NCBI GenBank assembly: GCA_009392095.1 | Contig: VFHF01000188.1 | Coordinates: 1-16,283 of the forward strand | DNA: 16,283 nucleotides | Direction: 5' to 3' | Origin: SAR202 cluster bacterium | GTDB taxonomy: Bacteria; Chloroflexota; Dehalococcoidia; Lucifugimonadales; UBA3495 | In this document: in pieces, positions 13,404 through 16,283 of the stretch | Layout of the letters: the number at the start of each line of letters is the position of its first letter | Position numbering within the stretch: the first letter of the stretch is position 1 | Program-made: the position numbers and the translations under genes | The notes under the pieces: generated by a model | The model's database searches: none | Told to the model about the DNA's origin: nothing | The model's input: the letters and a program-made list of their open reading frames with translations, nothing else

Positions 13404-15059
13404 TTGACTGCCGGCCGGCTGCTATTCCTACTGCCCCTGGTATACTTGGCGATATTTTTCGTCTACCCCCTGGGCTCGATCTTGGAGCGGAGCTTGGGGG
13501 GCGAGAGCGGGTTCGGCTTCGACCCTTTCAAGGTGCTGCTGAACGACTCCTATTACCTGGGGCGCATCTGGTTCACCGTCTGGCAGGCGGTCGTCTCAAC
13601 GCTGCTGACCCTGGCTGTGGGTCTGCCGGCGGCCTTTCTCTTCGCTAGATACGAGTTTCCCGGCAAGACGCTGCTCAAAGCAATCTCCACGCTGCCCTTC
13701 GTGATGCCCACCATCGTGGTGGCCATGGGCTTCACCGCTCTGTTCGGCTCCCAGGGCATCGTAAACTCGGCTCTGGAGTCGATGTTCGGACTGGACGAGC
13801 CACCGGTCAGGATCAGCAATTCCCTGACCATCATCTTCATGGCCCACGCGTTCTATAACTACGCCATCATCGTCCGGATCGTCTCGGCGCTGTGGTCCAA
13901 CCTGGACCCGAACCTGGAGCATTCGGCCAAGGTGCTGGGCGCCGGTCCGTTCCGCACCTTCTACCATGTGACGCTGCCGATGCTCCTGCCGGCCATCGCC
14001 TCGGCTTCGTTGCTGGCCTTCGCCTTCTCCTTCACCAGCTTCGGCGTGGTTCTGGTGCTGGGAGGCCCCGAGTTCGCAACCTTAGAGGTGGCGATCTACG
14101 AGTTGACGGCCAAGTTGTTCCGGCTGCCCTTGGCGGGCGCGCTGTCCATTATCCAACTTGGATTCACCTACTTTTTCCTGCTGCTCTATTCCAGGTTCCA
14201 GGAACAATCGGTGGTGCGCATGGACCTCAAGCCGCGGGAGGCCACGTCCCGCAAGCCGGTACGGCTCTGGGACAAAGTTTTAGTCATTGCGATGGTGTTG
14301 GTGCTGCTGGCGATGCTGTCGCCCCTGATCGCTCTCGTGGTGCGCTGGATCACCTTCGACGGCGGATTCGGCACGGCCCAGATGGCCAATCTATTCTCCG
14401 ACGAGCGCCGTTCTTACTTCCACCTGTCGCCGGTGAAGATAATCTGGAACTCCTTGAGATTCGCCTTGACCACGGTGGCCATATCCCTGGTGGTAGGGAC
14501 GATCATCTCCTACTTCATAACCAACGCCAGACGCAGATGGCGAAACATGGCCGACGCCTTGGTCATGCTGCCCCTGGGTGTTTCGGCTGTGACACTGGGG
14601 TTCGGTTACATCATCGCGCTGGGAAGGCCGCCTTTGGACCTTCGCGGCTCTTGGTTGATTCTGGTGATCGCCCACAGCCTGGTGGCCTACCCATTCGTCA
14701 TCCGAAGCCTGCTGCCGGTGCTTAAGGGGATGAACCCCAACCTTAGGGAGGCGGCGGCCGTGCTTGGCGCCAGTCCATCGAAGGTATTTTTACTGGTTGA
14801 ACTCCCCATGATCGCTCCGGCGCTGTTGGTCGGCGCCACTTTCGCCTTCGCGGTGTCCATGGGCGAATTCGGGGCGTCGCTGATCCTGGTCCGGGCCGAG
14901 TTCACCACCATGCCAGTGGCGATCTTCCGGTTCCTAGGCCTACCCGGCGCATCCAACCTGGGCATGGCCTTGGGCATGAGCGTGCTGTTGATGGCCGTGG
15001 TGGCCGTAGGCTTCATCGCCATCGAACGCTTCCGGTATAAGGGCGTGGGTGGCTTCTGA
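13404..15059 (+). CDS. thiP: Thiamine ABC transporter permease ThiP (two fused permease domains)
   Basis: This 551-residue inner-membrane protein carries two binding-protein-dependent permease domains in one chain, about 12 hydrophobic segments, as in the ThiP/iron permease group. Each half has the EAA loop that contacts the ATPase: SAKVLGAGPFRTFYHVTLP near residue 172, and REAAAVLGASPSKVFLLVEL near residue 447. The N-terminus LLFLLPLVYLAIFFVYPLGS is a helix. The start codon is TTG; AAGGAAA lies about nine bases upstream, and an in-frame TGA at 13386-13388 rules out a longer in-frame start. The stop overlaps the ThiQ start by one base (TGATG), so translation is coupled. Thiamine rather than iron is inferred from the riboswitch and ThiB. 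Confidence 0.93.
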   Translation: MTAGRLLFLLPLVYLAIFFVYPLGSILERSLGGESGFGFDPFKVLLNDSYYLGRIWFTVWQAVVSTLLTLAVGLPAAFLFARYEFPGKTLLKAISTLPFVMPTIVVAMGFTALFGSQGIVNSALESMFGLDEPPVRISNSLTIIFMAHAFYNYAIIVRIVSALWSNLDPNLEHSAKVLGAGPFRTFYHVTLPMLLPAIASASLLAFAFSFTSFGVVLVLGGPEFATLEVAIYELTAKLFRLPLAGALSIIQLGFTYFFLLLYSRFQEQSVVRMDLKPREATSRKPVRLWDKVLVIAMVLVLLAMLSPLIALVVRWITFDGGFGTAQMANLFSDERRSYFHLSPVKIIWNSLRFALTTVAISLVVGTIISYFITNARRRWRNMADALVMLPLGVSAVTLGFGYIIALGRPPLDLRGSWLILVIAHSLVAYPFVIRSLLPVLKGMNPNLREAAAVLGASPSKVFLLVELPMIAPALLVGATFAFAVSMGEFGASLILVRAEFTTMPVAIFRFLGLPGASNLGMALGMSVLLMAVVAVGFIAIERFRYKGVGGF

Positions 15060-16144
15060 TGGCTCTTCTATCGGTCTCGGGTCTCTACAAATCATTCAGC
15101 GGAGTATCCGCCGTTGACGGTGTTTCGTTCTCCGCCGAGCCTGGTGAGCTGCTGTGCCTGCTGGGCCCCAGCGGTTGCGGCAAGACCACGATGCTGCGGA
15201 TGTTGGCCGGACTGGAAGACCCAGACGCCGGGACAATCGAATTCGACGACCGGACCATGAATGGTCTGGCCCCCCAGCAGCGGGGTTTCGGGCTGATGTT
15301 CCAAGACCTGGCCCTCTTTCCCCATATGGATGTCTTCGGCAACGTGGCGTTTGGACTTCGCATGCAAAAACTCCCCTCAGCCCAGGTTCAGGCCAGGGTC
15401 CAGGAGTTGCTGGACCTGGTGGAATTGGGCGGCCTGGCCAGCCGGAAGGTGCATGAACTTTCAGGCGGTGAGCGGCAGCGGGTGGCGCTGGCCCGGTCCC
15501 TGGCGCCGGCGCCGAGGCTGTTGATGCTTGACGAGCCGCTGGGCTCGCTGGACCGGGCGCTCCGGGAGTCGTTGCAGAATCAGGTCCGCCGGATTCTGAA
15601 AGAGGTGGGGGTAACCTCTATCTACGTCACCCACGACCGGGACGAAGCTTTCACGATGGCCGACAGACTTATCTTTATGAACCACGGCCGTATCATACAG
15701 ACCGGCACTCCCGAAGAGGCGGTAGCCAATCCCGCTGACGGATTCGTCGCCCGTACACTGGGGTTCAAGAATGTCCTTCCCGGCGTGGTCATCGACGACG
15801 GAGAGGCCCTCAAGATTGAATGTTCGGTTGGTTTGATAACGGCGCCGAAACCGCCGGGTTCGGGAACCGAAAAGGGGTCTGAGATAACCCTTCTAGTCGA
15901 TGAGAGCGGGATCTCAATGTCGGGCATCCCTGCGGATAAGACGCCGGATGGAAACTTATTGCAGGGAGTGGTAATCGAGCGGGTGTTTCGAGGCGACCGG
16001 TACGAGGTGAGGGTCCATGTCGGGAAAGGCGAACTCTATTGCCACGCCGTGGCAGGTGCGGCCTCTGGTCCAGCACAGTCCGGTCAGTCTGTAACACTCG
16101 CCTTCAACCCGAGATCAGTACGGGTCCTCCAGGGCGGAAACTGA
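15059..16144 (+). CDS. thiQ: Thiamine ABC transporter ATP-binding protein ThiQ
   Basis: This 361-residue cytoplasmic ATPase powers the transporter. All nucleotide-binding motifs are visible: Walker A GPSGCGKTT (36-44), Q-loop Gln82 (MFQDLALFPH), signature LSGGERQR (134-141), Walker B LLMLDEP (154-160), D-loop SLD (163-165) and H-loop His192 (VTHDRDEA). After about residue 230 there is a C-terminal extension of 130 residues that looks like a TOBE-type domain (FKNVLPGVV, then VVIERVFRGDRYEVRVHVG). E. coli ThiQ is shorter and lacks it; the layout resembles PotA/FbpC-type ATPases. It starts one base inside the thiP stop codon. The name rests on operon context. Confidence 0.9.
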   Translation: MALLSVSGLYKSFSGVSAVDGVSFSAEPGELLCLLGPSGCGKTTMLRMLAGLEDPDAGTIEFDDRTMNGLAPQQRGFGLMFQDLALFPHMDVFGNVAFGLRMQKLPSAQVQARVQELLDLVELGGLASRKVHELSGGERQRVALARSLAPAPRLLMLDEPLGSLDRALRESLQNQVRRILKEVGVTSIYVTHDRDEAFTMADRLIFMNHGRIIQTGTPEEAVANPADGFVARTLGFKNVLPGVVIDDGEALKIECSVGLITAPKPPGSGTEKGSEITLLVDESGISMSGIPADKTPDGNLLQGVVIERVFRGDRYEVRVHVGKGELYCHAVAGAASGPAQSGQSVTLAFNPRSVRVLQGGN

Positions 16145-16166
16145 CTCCGATGCGCACTCAGCCCGG

Positions 16167-16175
16167 TGATATACT
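16167..16175 (+). promoter_or_regulatory. Possible extended -10 promoter for the downstream gene
   Basis: TGATATACT reads as an extended -10 (TGn plus TATACT, five of six matches to TATAAT). There is no good -35 at 17 bp. It lies 56 bp upstream of the ATG at 16231 and would give that gene its own transcript. Confidence 0.3.
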
Positions 16176-16230
16176 TTCATGGAACTCGTCAGCCTGGATC
16201 CCAGACGTGTTTGATGGGGGTTAAATCTAT

Positions 16231-16283
16231 ATGTCGCTCTACTTTCTTTTGGGATCTCTGACCCACGACGGCCAGCGAATGCT
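16231..16283 (+). CDS. Start of a possible GYD-domain protein (partial)
   Basis: Seventeen codons lie in the window, encoding MSLYFLLGSLTHDGQRM before the edge. This pattern (LYFLLGxLTxxGQ) resembles the N-terminus of small GYD-domain proteins of about 90-110 residues, as I recall them. GGGGG twelve bases upstream of the ATG is a distant ribosome site. Too little is present to be sure. Confidence 0.45.
   Translation, partial: MSLYFLLGSLTHDGQRM

Noticed and set aside
16039..16224. Plus-strand 61-residue ORF over the end of thiQ
   Set aside because: It is an out-of-frame shadow of thiQ with Arg/Pro-rich sequence and no motifs.
1..16283. Mobile elements, CRISPR arrays, tRNA and rRNA genes
   Set aside because: None was seen by eye: no transposase or integrase motifs, no regularly spaced direct repeats, and no cloverleaf or conserved rRNA segments.

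Overview
The window is GC-rich bacterial DNA, densely coded on both strands. No rRNA, tRNA, transposase, integrase or CRISPR array is visible. The gene content points to an environmental Chloroflexota/Dehalococcoidia lineage, possibly SAR202-like: a CaiB/BaiF CoA-transferase, a flavin monooxygenase of acyl-CoA dehydrogenase fold, a luciferase-like oxidoreductase, an HMG-CoA-lyase-like enzyme, a BNR beta-propeller protein, a short cupin, and a lipoprotein binding protein with a Lys-Pro-Ala linker. This placement is inference from gene content, not phylogeny.

Layout. 1-492 holds only weak coding signal on the minus strand. A minus-strand pair follows: CoA-transferase (1273-2463), then an SbcD/Mre11-type phosphoesterase (493-1212). 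A divergent intergenic region (2464-2603) carries a promoter and a dyad for each side and leads into a PfkB/ribokinase-type sugar kinase (2604-3539). That kinase contains a near-perfect 27-nt inverted repeat. A minus-strand membrane protein (3527 to about 4030 or beyond) and a plus-strand zinc-ribbon NUDIX hydrolase (4234-4737) diverge from about 4180. The gap 4738-5192 holds two minus-strand terminator-like hairpins and a promoter, which together outline a possible small RNA. A minus-strand cupin (5193-5525) overlaps an upstream two-helix membrane ORF (5435-5782).

From 6036 a plus-strand pair encodes a BNR beta-propeller and a flavin monooxygenase. It converges on a minus-strand LLM-family oxidoreductase (8243-9178). 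Next come a minus-strand 194-residue protein of unknown function (9306-9890) and a divergent HMG-CoA-lyase-like enzyme (10178-11362) with its own strong terminator.

The best-supported system is the thiamine uptake operon at 11858-16144. It has a consensus promoter, a TPP riboswitch and an intrinsic terminator. These are followed by thiB (binding lipoprotein), thiP (fused permease) and thiQ (ATPase). High TPP should fold the aptamer and favour termination before thiB. The window ends in the first codons of a possible GYD-domain gene.

I found no clearly new multi-gene system. The most unusual features are the inverted duplication inside the sugar kinase, the candidate small RNA near 4854-4930, the 27-codon ORF between thiB and thiP, and several enzymes with changed metal-ligand residues.
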